This document shows, piece after piece, positions 1 through 8,436 of a stretch of 39,167 bases of DNA; positions within the stretch are counted from its first letter, which is position 1, and each line of letters starts with the position of its first letter. The stretch lies in the NCBI GenBank assembly GCA_002506485.1, contig DAXQ01000068.1, positions 1-39,167 of the forward strand, given 5' to 3'. Under the pieces are notes generated by a model. That model worked only from the letters and a program-made list of their open reading frames with translations, did no database searches and was not told the DNA's origin. A program made the position numbers and the translations under genes. The stretch is from Euryarchaeota archaeon UBA136 (GTDB lineage: Archaea; Thermoplasmatota; Poseidoniia; MGIII; CG-Epi1).

Positions 1-101
1 TCGTGCTCCTCGACAAGAGCTGTGGAATAACCGGCTTCAGCTAAATTCCAAGCTGTACGTGAACCACTTGGACCAGCCCCTATGACTAATGCATCAAGCA
101 T
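1..101 (-). CDS. FAD-dependent oxidoreductase, N-terminus only (geranylgeranyl reductase-like)
   Basis: Only the first 33 codons are inside the window and the gene runs off the left edge. The translation begins MLDALVIGAGPSGSRTA, followed by LAEAGYSTALVEE. This is a Rossmann dinucleotide-binding beta-alpha-beta unit with a GxGxxG motif and an acidic residue at the end of the second strand, as in FAD flavoproteins. It resembles the start of the complete geranylgeranyl reductase-family protein at 31209-32468 (VIGQGPAGG). The start lies 9 nt downstream of the stop of the giant surface-protein gene on the same strand, so the two may share a transcript. Family assignment beyond an FAD Rossmann protein is inference. 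Confidence 0.65.
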   Translation of the reverse strand, partial: MLDALVIGAGPSGSRTAWNLAEAGYSTALVEEH

Positions 102-110
102 CTTACTAAA

Positions 111-3100
111 TCACTCAAGTGGAACTAAATCTACTTGACAGCCATCAGTCAAACCTGCATCCTCCAGGCTAATATTGATGTCCACGGCAACGCCATTCAA
201 CATAACTGCGAAGTTTGCATGAGGCAATGGGAATTTACCGACGCAATTCTGCAAGAGCTTGTTAACGGGCATATTCGAAGGTACCTTGACGTTAGCAGTC
301 TTACCATCTAGAGTGGACACGATAGCCACTGCTATTTTGGATGGAGGGGCTGGGGCTTGATCCTCATCTTCCTCTGACTCTTCATCATCTATTCTAGACT
401 TCTTGCCACTACGTCTACGATATATCAACAATGGAATTGCCAGAGCGACTAATCCAATCAACCCAACAACGGGTATTATCAACGGAACACCGCGAATCAG
501 GTCTCTTTCAGTCAAGGTAGTGATAAATTCAATCTCACCTAGAACCGCAGACAGTACGACAGGTAGATCTTGTGTATACTCATCATTGTCCTTACCGTCA
601 CCTGAGTTGGTGTCATCACAAGTATCACATTGTTTAATCTCGAAGTTACCACTGCCTGCGTCTATCGTGAAGGTCAAGAACAGAGTATCCTTATCCTCGT
701 CAGGAACTGTCCATGAGAACTTAATCTCAACGGAATCATCCTTGTTAATGGACTCACCTATTGAGGTTGTAAGTTCAGTACCAGCTCCATCTTCAAACAC
801 AACCGTGAGAGGCTTCGTACCGATCTGCCAATCTGCGTTACCTATGTTCTCAATTGTTACCGTAACCTCGACATCCTCGTCAACCTCTGGATCACGCGGG
901 TCCATCACAACCTTCTTGATCTTGAAATCAGGCAGTATCTCGAACTGGACCTCTACGCTATTCTGTTCAAAGACCCCTGTGGTCGGATACTCATTGTTAG
1001 CATAACGGTTTAGTTCGTCAAACATTCTGTCTGTATCCGAAGCAAAACCATCACCTTCAGACTCGCACTCAAAGGATTGTATATCGTAGTCGTCACAAAC
1101 TGGGTTAATCTCAGCTCTGAAACTACTCCAGTCATCCTCAGTAGCCTTCCAACGGAAGCGAACATCAGTTGTCTCGCTTGCATCTACATCAAATTTAACA
1201 TATTCCTTGTTAGAACGTTCCGTCAGTATCTCGTTATCAGTGCTGCTGTCTGCCGTGATGTACAGACGAGCATCCCTAACATCTGCTGCACCACTGTTTG
1301 TAACTGTGACAGTGAAGGTAACCGTATCATCAATATTCGGTGTCTGAGCTGAACTACCTGCATATTTGCTGTCAACCCTCATTGAATCTATTCCCAAGTC
1401 AGGCTTTACACGTAACAGATCTGTGTAACGGGCATCATTATTGTTCTCATTAGGTTCGAGAATCTTTCCATTGGAATCATCCTCATCATAATCTGCACGA
1501 ACCTCAACATACCATTCACCACCCTTGATTATCCAATCATCAGATGCGATTGATTTCTTGTTCCCTGATTTGATGTTGGCTTCCTTATCATAAAGCGTGT
1601 AGATGTATGTGTTCTTGGCTTCATCCAGGACAAATCCAGCTATAACTAGGTCATCAATCTCAGTTTGGGTTGTAGGTGATTTCTTTGGATAATAGAACAC
1701 TTCCACACGAACATCATCTGCATCTGCCGTTCCTGAATTTTCAACATCTACCAAAACAACGACCGTATCTTCCTCTTTCACCGTCGTGGCATTTCCTACT
1801 GCTCCATCAATCTCCAACTGGATATCTGATGTCGAGATGGTAAGCTCTGGTCTCTGCACGACCACGGTAAGCATAACCTCTGCACGGGCGCTTGGATCAT
1901 CCTCTTCATCGCGTATCGATATCTCGATTGTTTCATTACCCTCATCTGCATCATCAGCGACCTCCACAAACACCCATAGGTCATCCAATTCTCCATCATC
2001 AATAGAAACCCCTGAGACAGACCACTGCTGCGTCTTTCCACTATCCTGCCAGAACGTAACGGACCAGTCATCCTCCAAGGTGGTTTCCACCTCGGGTATG
2101 TACTTGTCAACGTTTGAACCTGTATTATCCAGTTTAACCTTGAACTTTACACTGTTCTGGCTACTAGTACCCTCATATTCTGGATAGATTTCCTGCTGAC
2201 TGTCAATGGCCGTAGCGGTCAATTCCCTTTTGGGTGAAGCGACCTCAAGTACGACCGAAACAGTCTCTGCGGGTTCCGTACCGCCATTTGGTGAGAACTC
2301 AGTCAGAATCGTATAATTCCCAACATCCGAATCCTGATCTGGTGTTACACACAGGTAAAGATATTTGGATTGACCTGCACCAACACTACCGCTGAAAGAA
2401 GAAGAACAAGTAGATGCTTGATACAGTTCAACATTCCATTCATCTGGATAAGAGGTTGCTATGATATTATCTAATATCGAATCCTGTTTGTTTCCTGTAT
2501 TGGTCAACTTTAAGGTGAATTTCTCCGTGCGTTCTTCAGCGTCAGTCTCTGTCGAAGGATAAGATGTTATTTGACTATCTCCAATAATTTCTATCTTAGC
2601 GCCATATATCTGCCCAATAACTGTAGTCAACCCAACAGTGGAACTTTCTGATAAATCACCTTCTGACTTGACCTTTATCGTAATCTCATAATCAGTGCCC
2701 TGCAAGGCAGTTCTTTCCAGATTCGTAAGATTAGCCAAATCATAAGTTGGTAGAGTAATGGAAACCGTGACAGAACCTGTTCGCTCCTTATCTAGTGAAA
2801 CTTGGGTTCGATTCAATGAAGCCCAGGACAGGTCATCGTCCAATACAGACACAATCATTGTGTCTTGCCCATCCCCTATATTTTTAATGTCAACCGTAAA
2901 GTTTGCAGTAGTTCCAGGAAGTTTTGAGACCGAAATCACATCTGCGTTTACTTCAACGCCCCTAGCTAACGTAACATCAACCTTGAAAGTAAGTTCATAG
3001 TTAGATTTGGCGCCTTCTTCATCACAAGTAGCACAATCAGATATACCTTTCACCACTATATCATAAACTTGATCTGCTGTATCTTCAGGAACTGTTACAA

Positions 3101-5444
3101 ACAAAGATACTTGTTCCTGACCTCCTTCCGCAACACTAACATAATTACTACTGAAAGACACTGAAGTCCAACCATCTGGTGCTGTAGCTGACAACGCAAC
3201 CACGTCATCACCAGTACCCTTGTTAACAACATCAAAGCCTACCGAAGTCGGGATTCCGACAGTGGCGTCAACATTTATATCACCAGGATTATCCAAATCA
3301 AATTCAATCCAGTACTCCTGATTTACAATAGTGATTATGCTAACCGTGGTATTGACATACTTGGGTGGATTCTCCTTGCGGGCCTCATCGGATGATGCTG
3401 TAAGATTAATCGTAAACGCCTTGTTATTTTCCCCCGAACGTATAGATACACTCAGATTCACAATTTCCTCACCGCCTGCAGGAACATCTTCAACCTGGAA
3501 TGATACTGGATCTACAGACCAGCCCTCTGGATAATCATCTATAGAAACTGAGAAGGTATCGTCACCGGTTCCTTCATTCTGGATCCTGACTGCATAAGTT
3601 ATTGTTGAACCTGGATCACCACTCATAGATGATACTATCACATCTACCTTGAACTGTTTATTGACACTTACCTTGACTGTACCGGTATCATTAACATTCA
3701 GATTATCTTCTGAAGTTCCTCTGACGATGATATCATTGTCACCAACAGTTGCATCATCATCTATATTGACTGTGAGATTGACTGTAGTTGATTCGCCACT
3801 TGTCAATTCAACTTCATCTAATATAGAACCCCAAACTGCTTTTTCACCTTCTAATGACAAGGTAAACGTGTCATCTCCATTGCCCTTGTTCTTGACCAGT
3901 ATCTGATAACTTAATTCATCTCCCGGATCCCCTTTCTTGGAACTATCTCCTGAAACCTGTACAGAAACCTCGTAGATTTGCTGTACGTTTATGTATATGT
4001 TCTTAGAGTTAGTAGTTTCTCCATCTTCAGAGGTTGCTCTGACTATCAAGATATAACCATTTTTTGCCTCTGTATCTTTAGGTGGAGTTACTCGCAATGT
4101 TGTGGTATCATTTGTACCTGCCTCAAGAATGAAAGATGACCCCCCAAGTTGTCCCCAGCTAGAATTTCCGCCTATCAATGCCAAGGAAATATCATCTTCA
4201 CCGTTACCATCATTTGCAATTTTAATAGTGAAATTAACCTGTTCCTCGGGTTTGGCAGACATCGTGTCTTCACCTACTATTGATAATTTAGGTTCAAAAT
4301 TCTGCAAAACCGTTGTTCGTGAAGTGTAGGTAGAATTAACTGAAGAATTGTAATCAGATGAAATCGTGACAATTATACTGGTTTCAGCCTCTGCTGCAGC
4401 GTCATCTGGTGCCTTGACAACCAAGACGTCAGTTAAGGTAATATTCTCATCAATACCAAGATTGCTGATTTTGTCCTGATCCAATGAAGCTACCCAACCA
4501 GTTGGTAATGATGATGTGTCAACAACAAGATTAAATGTATCGACAGCATTTCCTTTGTTCGTGACTTCAAAGGAATAGTAAACTCGTTTACCTGCTTCAA
4601 CATCTTTTGAACTAGAACCAGCCTTATCAACCTGAAGGGCTGGGAGTTGATTTACTTTCACAGTTATTGAAGTAGAAGACTTTGTTTCCGTATCCCCTGA
4701 AGTAGCAATTACTGAAACACTCTTCAAACCTGCAACTGCTTCAATATCTGGAGTTACTGAAAGATTAAAATGACCTACTCCACCAATGGCAAGAGTTAAG
4801 GTTGAAGGTTGTGGAGTTATATCCCATTGATCAACACCATTAGCATTGAATGAAATTGTTACACTGTCCTCATCGTTACCCCCTGTGTTCTTGACAGTAA
4901 TGTGATATTTGACATTCTCATTAGGATTAACGTTCTTTTCTCCCTCAACTGCTGTAATTGTAGTCCCATAAACATGATTTACAATAATACCTGCGGTCTG
5001 AGTTTTAGTCTGACCGCCATCGTCTGTATGTTGTGATTTAGACTTGAAACTAATCTGTGCTGTTTCACCAGCCTTTGCTGTGGGGTTTGTGCGATTAGCT
5101 ATTTTAACAAACAAAGTAGCAGTGCCTGAATCTCCATCATCAACAGAGATTTCTGTCGGAATAATGTAGGCTGTATACCCTGCGGGAACAGTAGAGTTAG
5201 TGACAGACATGTCGTAAGTATCATCCTTATCACCAGTATTCTCAATAGTAATTGAAAATTGGACTAGCTGCTCTGGATCTCCATTCTGATTGTCGGGTGT
5301 AAACGTCATTGAATGTTCATAGTCATCAATTGCAGACGCCTCACCTGAAATTAGAAGAAAACCTACACATACTAACACGAATGCTAGAGTGTTCACAAGC
5401 CATTTGTTACGGTTCAAACTCATTGCTATACCTAGCATTTTCAT
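111..5444 (-). CDS. Giant repeat-built surface protein with a C-terminal membrane anchor and ubiquitin-like cytoplasmic tail
   Basis: A 1777-residue protein. Residues 1-38 form a signal peptide ending near EASA. About ten repeats of roughly 110-120 residues follow, each with a core like NTGDKDDTY, GNGDDTFTLSL or GTGDDTFSVSI. This is the pattern of NEW3/CARDB-type beta-sandwich domains. Three more CARDB-like repeats with D-rich segments follow. Paired cysteines (CATC, CDTC) may form disulfides. Residues 1652-1675 are a transmembrane helix followed by RRRSGKKSR (positive-inside). An acidic/proline linker comes next, then residues 1702-1777, which read as a beta-grasp ubiquitin-like fold. The bulk is therefore outside the cell and the tail inside. 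Starts at codons 3 (5438) or 8 (5423) are also possible. Codon 8 fits best with the TATA-like box at 5456-5463, which predicts initiation near 5434. Ligand and function are unknown; adhesion or an envelope scaffold is inference. Confidence 0.85.
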   Translation of the reverse strand: MKMLGIAMSLNRNKWLVNTLAFVLVCVGFLLISGEASAIDDYEHSMTFTPDNQNGDPEQLVQFSITIENTGDKDDTYDMSVTNSTVPAGYTAYIIPTEISVDDGDSGTATLFVKIANRTNPTAKAGETAQISFKSKSQHTDDGGQTKTQTAGIIVNHVYGTTITAVEGEKNVNPNENVKYHITVKNTGGNDEDSVTISFNANGVDQWDITPQPSTLTLAIGGVGHFNLSVTPDIEAVAGLKSVSVIATSGDTETKSSTSITVKVNQLPALQVDKAGSSSKDVEAGKRVYYSFEVTNKGNAVDTFNLVVDTSSLPTGWVASLDQDKISNLGIDENITLTDVLVVKAPDDAAAEAETSIIVTISSDYNSSVNSTYTSRTTVLQNFEPKLSIVGEDTMSAKPEEQVNFTIKIANDGNGEDDISLALIGGNSSWGQLGGSSFILEAGTNDTTTLRVTPPKDTEAKNGYILIVRATSEDGETTNSKNIYINVQQIYEVSVQVSGDSSKKGDPGDELSYQILVKNKGNGDDTFTLSLEGEKAVWGSILDEVELTSGESTTVNLTVNIDDDATVGDNDIIVRGTSEDNLNVNDTGTVKVSVNKQFKVDVIVSSMSGDPGSTITYAVRIQNEGTGDDTFSVSIDDYPEGWSVDPVSFQVEDVPAGGEEIVNLSVSIRSGENNKAFTINLTASSDEARKENPPKYVNTTVSIITIVNQEYWIEFDLDNPGDINVDATVGIPTSVGFDVVNKGTGDDVVALSATAPDGWTSVSFSSNYVSVAEGGQEQVSLFVTVPEDTADQVYDIVVKGISDCATCDEEGAKSNYELTFKVDVTLARGVEVNADVISVSKLPGTTANFTVDIKNIGDGQDTMIVSVLDDDLSWASLNRTQVSLDKERTGSVTVSITLPTYDLANLTNLERTALQGTDYEITIKVKSEGDLSESSTVGLTTVIGQIYGAKIEIIGDSQITSYPSTETDAEERTEKFTLKLTNTGNKQDSILDNIIATSYPDEWNVELYQASTCSSSFSGSVGAGQSKYLYLCVTPDQDSDVGNYTILTEFSPNGGTEPAETVSVVLEVASPKRELTATAIDSQQEIYPEYEGTSSQNSVKFKVKLDNTGSNVDKYIPEVETTLEDDWSVTFWQDSGKTQQWSVSGVSIDDGELDDLWVFVEVADDADEGNETIEISIRDEEDDPSARAEVMLTVVVQRPELTISTSDIQLEIDGAVGNATTVKEEDTVVVLVDVENSGTADADDVRVEVFYYPKKSPTTQTEIDDLVIAGFVLDEAKNTYIYTLYDKEANIKSGNKKSIASDDWIIKGGEWYVEVRADYDEDDSNGKILEPNENNNDARYTDLLRVKPDLGIDSMRVDSKYAGSSAQTPNIDDTVTFTVTVTNSGAADVRDARLYITADSSTDNEILTERSNKEYVKFDVDASETTDVRFRWKATEDDWSSFRAEINPVCDDYDIQSFECESEGDGFASDTDRMFDELNRYANNEYPTTGVFEQNSVEVQFEILPDFKIKKVVMDPRDPEVDEDVEVTVTIENIGNADWQIGTKPLTVVFEDGAGTELTTSIGESINKDDSVEIKFSWTVPDEDKDTLFLTFTIDAGSGNFEIKQCDTCDDTNSGDGKDNDEYTQDLPVVLSAVLGEIEFITTLTERDLIRGVPLIIPVVGLIGLVALAIPLLIYRRRSGKKSRIDDEESEEDEDQAPAPPSKIAVAIVSTLDGKTANVKVPSNMPVNKLLQNCVGKFPLPHANFAVMLNGVAVDINISLEDAGLTDGCQVDLVPLE

Positions 5445-5453
5445 CAGAAAGAT

Positions 5454-5464
5454 GCATATAAAGG
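5454..5464. promoter_or_regulatory. Shared TATA (box A) of a divergent promoter
   Basis: GCATATAAAGG reads CCTTTATATGC on the other strand, a good archaeal box A. It is the only strong candidate in the 61-nt gap between the giant surface-protein gene (minus) and the RHH gene (plus). About 26 nt further on, initiation would fall near 5434 on the minus strand and near 5486 on the plus strand, both just before usable ATGs. Seen in sequence; promoter activity is inferred. Confidence 0.5.
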
Positions 5465-5473
5465 TTCGTGAAT

Positions 5474-5501
5474 AACTATTAATAATAGTTGATAACTATT
5501 A
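5474..5501. promoter_or_regulatory. Operator-like triple half-site AACTATTA
   Basis: A perfect palindrome AACTATTA-A-TAATAGTT (5474-5490) is followed by a third direct half-site AACTATTA (5494-5501), 20 bp after the first. It lies over the predicted transcription start of the RHH regulator gene and ends 4 nt before its ATG. RHH proteins often bind tandem short half-sites and repress their own genes. Autoregulation is therefore a reasonable inference, with possible control of the divergent surface-protein gene. Confidence 0.6.
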
Positions 5502-5505
5502 CTAT

Positions 5506-5796
5506 ATGAGTAACTCCTATTCACTACCTCCAATATTAGTCTCACAGATTGAATCTCTCGTCGATTCAGGACACTTTAGCAGCCGTTCTGATGTAGTCAA
5601 GGAAGCATTGCGTTTTATGCTTGAAAAGAAAAATCACCTTAGGTATGCTTCAGCTGTTGGAATGTACAAAAAAGGAAAGGCAACTTTGACTAAAGGAGCT
5701 GAAATTGCTGGCGTATCTTCCGATATGTTCAGAAGTATTTTGAACGATCAAGGCATAATACCTCCAGATGCAGTTGAATGGGAATCTATAGAGTAA
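5506..5796 (+). CDS. Ribbon-helix-helix (CopG/ParD-like) regulator with UPF0175-like HTH tail
   Basis: 96 residues in two parts. Residues 1-45 match the RHH family: a beta strand YSLPPILVSQIESLV, then SGHFSSRSDVVKEALRFML, the classic SRSxVVxEALR helix. Residues 46-96 (AVGMYKKGKATLTKGAEIAGVS plus a following helix, then GIIPPDAVEW) resemble the helix-turn-helix of UPF0175 antitoxin-like proteins. Both parts are associated with DNA binding and dimerisation in transcription regulators or type II antitoxins. The next gene, folC-like, is not a toxin, so a stand-alone regulator is more likely than an antitoxin. The operator-like repeats at 5474-5501 just upstream suggest self-repression. The stop lies 10 nt before the FolC-like gene, so co-transcription is likely. 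Confidence 0.85.
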   Translation: MSNSYSLPPILVSQIESLVDSGHFSSRSDVVKEALRFMLEKKNHLRYASAVGMYKKGKATLTKGAEIAGVSSDMFRSILNDQGIIPPDAVEWESIE

Positions 5797-5806
5797 TTCT
5801 TTATAT

Positions 5807-6910
5807 ATGAATCGTCTTAAAAAAAGGTACTCTGAAATTCTGGATTGGTTAGAATCCTTAAACGAGAACAAAATAGTTCCCGGGCTTGACCGAATGCAAG
5901 AATTGATGCATTATTTAGGAAATCCTGAAAAAGAACTGGAGATTATCATGATTGGAGGGACAAATGCCAAAGGAAGTACCTGTTTCAGCCTTAATTCAAC
6001 CCTGACCAAGGTAGGAATCAAGACTGGATGCTTTACCTCCCCTCATCTTCATTCCGTTAGGGAAAGAATTCTTTTAGGTAATGAATTAATTCCGATAGAG
6101 GAATTCCATGCATATCTGTCCAAAATAAAGGAAATTACTACGGAATTCCAAATCAAGCCGACCTACTTTGAAGTCCTAACAGCTATGGCCTACCATTATT
6201 TCAATTCCAAGAATGTAGATTATGCCATAATGGAGATTGGATTGGGAGGAGAATGGGATGCCGTTAACATAGGCCAAGCAAGAATTGCGATTTTGACCAC
6301 ATTGGGTTTGGATCATGAAGAGTATCTTGGGAATACACTTGAATCTATTGCAATGACCAAATCAAAGATTGTAAAGGATAAAACAGTAGTAATCACTGGT
6401 TGGCCAAAGGAATATCACAAATTTATACCCCAATGCTGGAACTTTAATTATGGAAAAGATATCAACGACTGGATAGGATATGTCTTGAAAGTTCTGAAAT
6501 TAGACTGCCCCGTGAGTATAATCCCAATACCTGGAAGATACGAAATTGCAGAAAATTTTACTTTGGATACTGCACACAATACCCAAGCAATCAGATTTCT
6601 GATGAATAAAAAGGGAGATTATCAGAAGATTTTGATTGGTATCCTCAAAGACAAAGATATCGAGAATATTATCTGTTCCTTTCCAAAAGACTGTGAGGTT
6701 CTTGTTTGTAACCTAGAAACTGAAAGAGGTGTGTCCAGTTCAAAACTTAGTGAAATATGTCTGAAACACGGATATCAGAGCACTGAATTTGCAGGGGTCA
6801 GTGATGCTATGGAATATGCGGCCCATCACAAGACACTAGTTACCGGTTCTTTCTATACTGTATCTGCCGCAAGGGAATTTCTGAAGCTGGAAGGCTATGA
6901 TGAACTATAA
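5807..6910 (+). CDS. folC: FolC-like Mur ligase (folylpolyglutamate/dihydrofolate synthase family)
   Basis: 367 residues. The N-terminus (YSEILDWLESL, GLDRMQELMHYLGNPE) is the standard FolC opening and supports this start. The ATP loop is GGTNAKGST instead of the usual GTNGKGS. SPHLHSVRERI is the conserved folate-enzyme SPHL...ERI motif. EIGLGGEWDAVNI replaces the usual VGLGGRLDATN. The C-terminal ligase domain has LDTAHNTQAI in place of DGAHN. It is shorter than the typical 420-450 residues. Members add glutamate to pteroate or folate in an ATP-dependent acyl-phosphate reaction in the cytoplasm. The substitutions leave the exact substrate open: a dihydrofolate, tetrahydropterin or other gamma-glutamyl cofactor is possible. 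The gene lies between the RHH regulator and a lipoprotein gene, 2 nt before the latter. Confidence 0.8.
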   Translation: MNRLKKRYSEILDWLESLNENKIVPGLDRMQELMHYLGNPEKELEIIMIGGTNAKGSTCFSLNSTLTKVGIKTGCFTSPHLHSVRERILLGNELIPIEEFHAYLSKIKEITTEFQIKPTYFEVLTAMAYHYFNSKNVDYAIMEIGLGGEWDAVNIGQARIAILTTLGLDHEEYLGNTLESIAMTKSKIVKDKTVVITGWPKEYHKFIPQCWNFNYGKDINDWIGYVLKVLKLDCPVSIIPIPGRYEIAENFTLDTAHNTQAIRFLMNKKGDYQKILIGILKDKDIENIICSFPKDCEVLVCNLETERGVSSSKLSEICLKHGYQSTEFAGVSDAMEYAAHHKTLVTGSFYTVSAAREFLKLEGYDEL

Positions 6911-6912
6911 TT

Positions 6913-7893
6913 ATGACCTCTGAACTTAACAATGAAATGAGAGACCAAAGGATTCTCGTCCTAGCCTTTTCTGCGATTCTACTGGGTACCTCGTTCGGAG
7001 GATGCTTGGGGAACGGATTGTTGTCTGACGATGGAGACTCGATTTCAATTTCAGCTCCTATCTGGAACAAGGGGCATTACTGGGAATACGGGATTAAAAC
7101 CGCTGACATTGAGATAGCTACTACTATGATTGTTGCAGCTGATGACAATGTAACTGACTACTACATAGGTACTGCCTCGCTAATAGATGCAAAGAGACAT
7201 GCTGTTCTAAACTACAATCCTGCTTTAGGACGAGTACGAGTGTCTGATTTCTCAATATACGAGAATAACGTAGCCCAACTCCTGTTTGACTTTCCACTTG
7301 AAAAGAATAAGGATTGGTCATTCAGCTTGTATGGAAAAGGTGGTTTTGCCGCTACGGTTGTCGATATCCAAGCTGATCGAGCTGATATTGTAGCTACCAA
7401 TAGTGATGGGGCAAGAATTGATTACAATTTCGACGTGGATACAAAATGGATAAATTCCTTCGTATTCACGGAATCTACTGGGGAAACTATATTGGAAATG
7501 CAACTAGCTAAACACGGAGATGACTATACAGGGAACTCCTATTTCTGTAGAGGTGGTGATTTATACGATGAGGAATTTATCGGTCCTGATTTTGGATATT
7601 ATGACACCGAATTCGCTAATGAAGGACATGAACGATATGGACCTTGGGAATACATTGTATACTACTTGGAGGCTAAGATTGGTTCAGAACCAGGAAGCGG
7701 TGGAGAATTGATATTACGTGACCATGAAAGTACCGATATTCTGGTGGAAACCTTTAGCCCTGGAAATAGCAAGAACGAACTAGGAACTGTTATGGGAACC
7801 AGTGGAAACTGGACACTGGAAATATCGCTTTCCGGAGACGCTGACGTCAGGATTCGAATAGCTGGAGCCATAGAATATTCGTATGCTGTTTGA
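6913..7893 (+). CDS. Predicted lipoprotein of unknown function
   Basis: 326 residues. A hydrophobic stretch ILVLAFSAILLGTSFGGC ends in a lipobox-like cysteine, so the protein is probably lipid-anchored outside the membrane. Codon 9 (6937, MRDQRILVLAF) would give a more ordinary signal-peptide length and is an alternative start. The body is acidic and beta-rich, with aromatic motifs (APIWNKGHYWEYG, GDDYTGNSYFCRGGDLYDEE). Its last part, ending DADVRIRIAG, looks like a beta-sandwich. No family is recognised. It begins 2 nt after folC and its stop codon (TGA, 7891-7893) directly abuts the stop codon of the convergent DUF655 gene. Confidence 0.75.
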   Translation: MTSELNNEMRDQRILVLAFSAILLGTSFGGCLGNGLLSDDGDSISISAPIWNKGHYWEYGIKTADIEIATTMIVAADDNVTDYYIGTASLIDAKRHAVLNYNPALGRVRVSDFSIYENNVAQLLFDFPLEKNKDWSFSLYGKGGFAATVVDIQADRADIVATNSDGARIDYNFDVDTKWINSFVFTESTGETILEMQLAKHGDDYTGNSYFCRGGDLYDEEFIGPDFGYYDTEFANEGHERYGPWEYIVYYLEAKIGSEPGSGGELILRDHESTDILVETFSPGNSKNELGTVMGTSGNWTLEISLSGDADVRIRIAGAIEYSYAV

Positions 7894-8433
7894 TTACCTT
7901 ACAAAAAGACGATATTTCTGATCGGTCTCCTTGATTTCATTTTCAATTCTATGTGAAATATATTTCTCCGGATTTCGAAAATTTGGGATTTTCTCTTCCA
8001 TTTCTCTGAAAGCAGTATAAGGTCTATTTTTAACAATCAGATTCATAGTCTTCTTGCCCAATCCTGGTATCAGTTCAAGTGAATGATATCTTCGTGAGAT
8101 TGGACCTGCATGGTTATAGAATTGAATGAATTTTTCCTCATTCTCACGTACGATTTCGTCCAGTACAAAAACAAGTTCAGACTGGGCTGTGTGGGTCAAC
8201 TCTTTATAATTCACCCTAGCTCTAACATGGTCTATCTGTGTTCTTTCCTCGGTCTCCTTGCCAATATAACAGCGATCTCCTATATTGATAGCTGCCTCAG
8301 GCACCGGTTTCATATCAAAAATCTTGAACTCTTCGATTCCCAAACCATAAATCACAGGTTCTCTCCGGAAACGACGCTTACTATCTGGCCTTCCTTCAGT
8401 TAATACATCGAGAACATACGCGTAATCTTCCAT
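7894..8433 (-). CDS. DUF655 family archaeal protein (predicted nucleic-acid binding, HhH)
   Basis: 179 residues. The protein begins MEDYAYVLDVLTEGRP and contains PVIYGLGIEEFKIFDM, GDRCYIGKE and a helix-hairpin-helix-like LELIPGLGKKTMNLIV. This is the arrangement of archaeal DUF655 proteins: an N-terminal OB-like region and an HhH motif typical of RNA or DNA contact. In many archaea this gene sits between rpoF and ksgA in a conserved ribosome-related cluster. Here it is the last gene of the GDPD-pus10-eL21-rpoF operon, 3 nt after rpoF, while ksgA is about 9 kb away. A role in rRNA or tRNA processing is inferred from context only. Confidence 0.85.
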   Translation of the reverse strand: MEDYAYVLDVLTEGRPDSKRRFRREPVIYGLGIEEFKIFDMKPVPEAAINIGDRCYIGKETEERTQIDHVRARVNYKELTHTAQSELVFVLDEIVRENEEKFIQFYNHAGPISRRYHSLELIPGLGKKTMNLIVKNRPYTAFREMEEKIPNFRNPEKYISHRIENEIKETDQKYRLFVR

Positions 8434-8436
8434 AAT

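Noticed and set aside
403..1005. Long open frame on the plus strand opposite the surface-protein gene
   Set aside because: Its translation is Ser/Thr/Pro-rich low-complexity sequence, as expected from the complement of Asp/Glu/Val-rich codons; no start signal or family match.
111..5444. DNA tandem repeat or CRISPR-like array within the surface-protein gene
   Set aside because: The repetition is at protein level (about 110-120 residues) with diverged codons; no short regular DNA repeat with spacers.
5800..5807. TTTATATA as the folC promoter
   Set aside because: It overlaps the start codon; transcription from it would begin inside the gene and remove the conserved N-terminus, so it is probably a chance match.
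5506..6910. Toxin-antitoxin pair (RHH antitoxin with downstream toxin)
   Set aside because: The downstream gene is a complete FolC-like ligase with no PIN, RelE or other toxin features.
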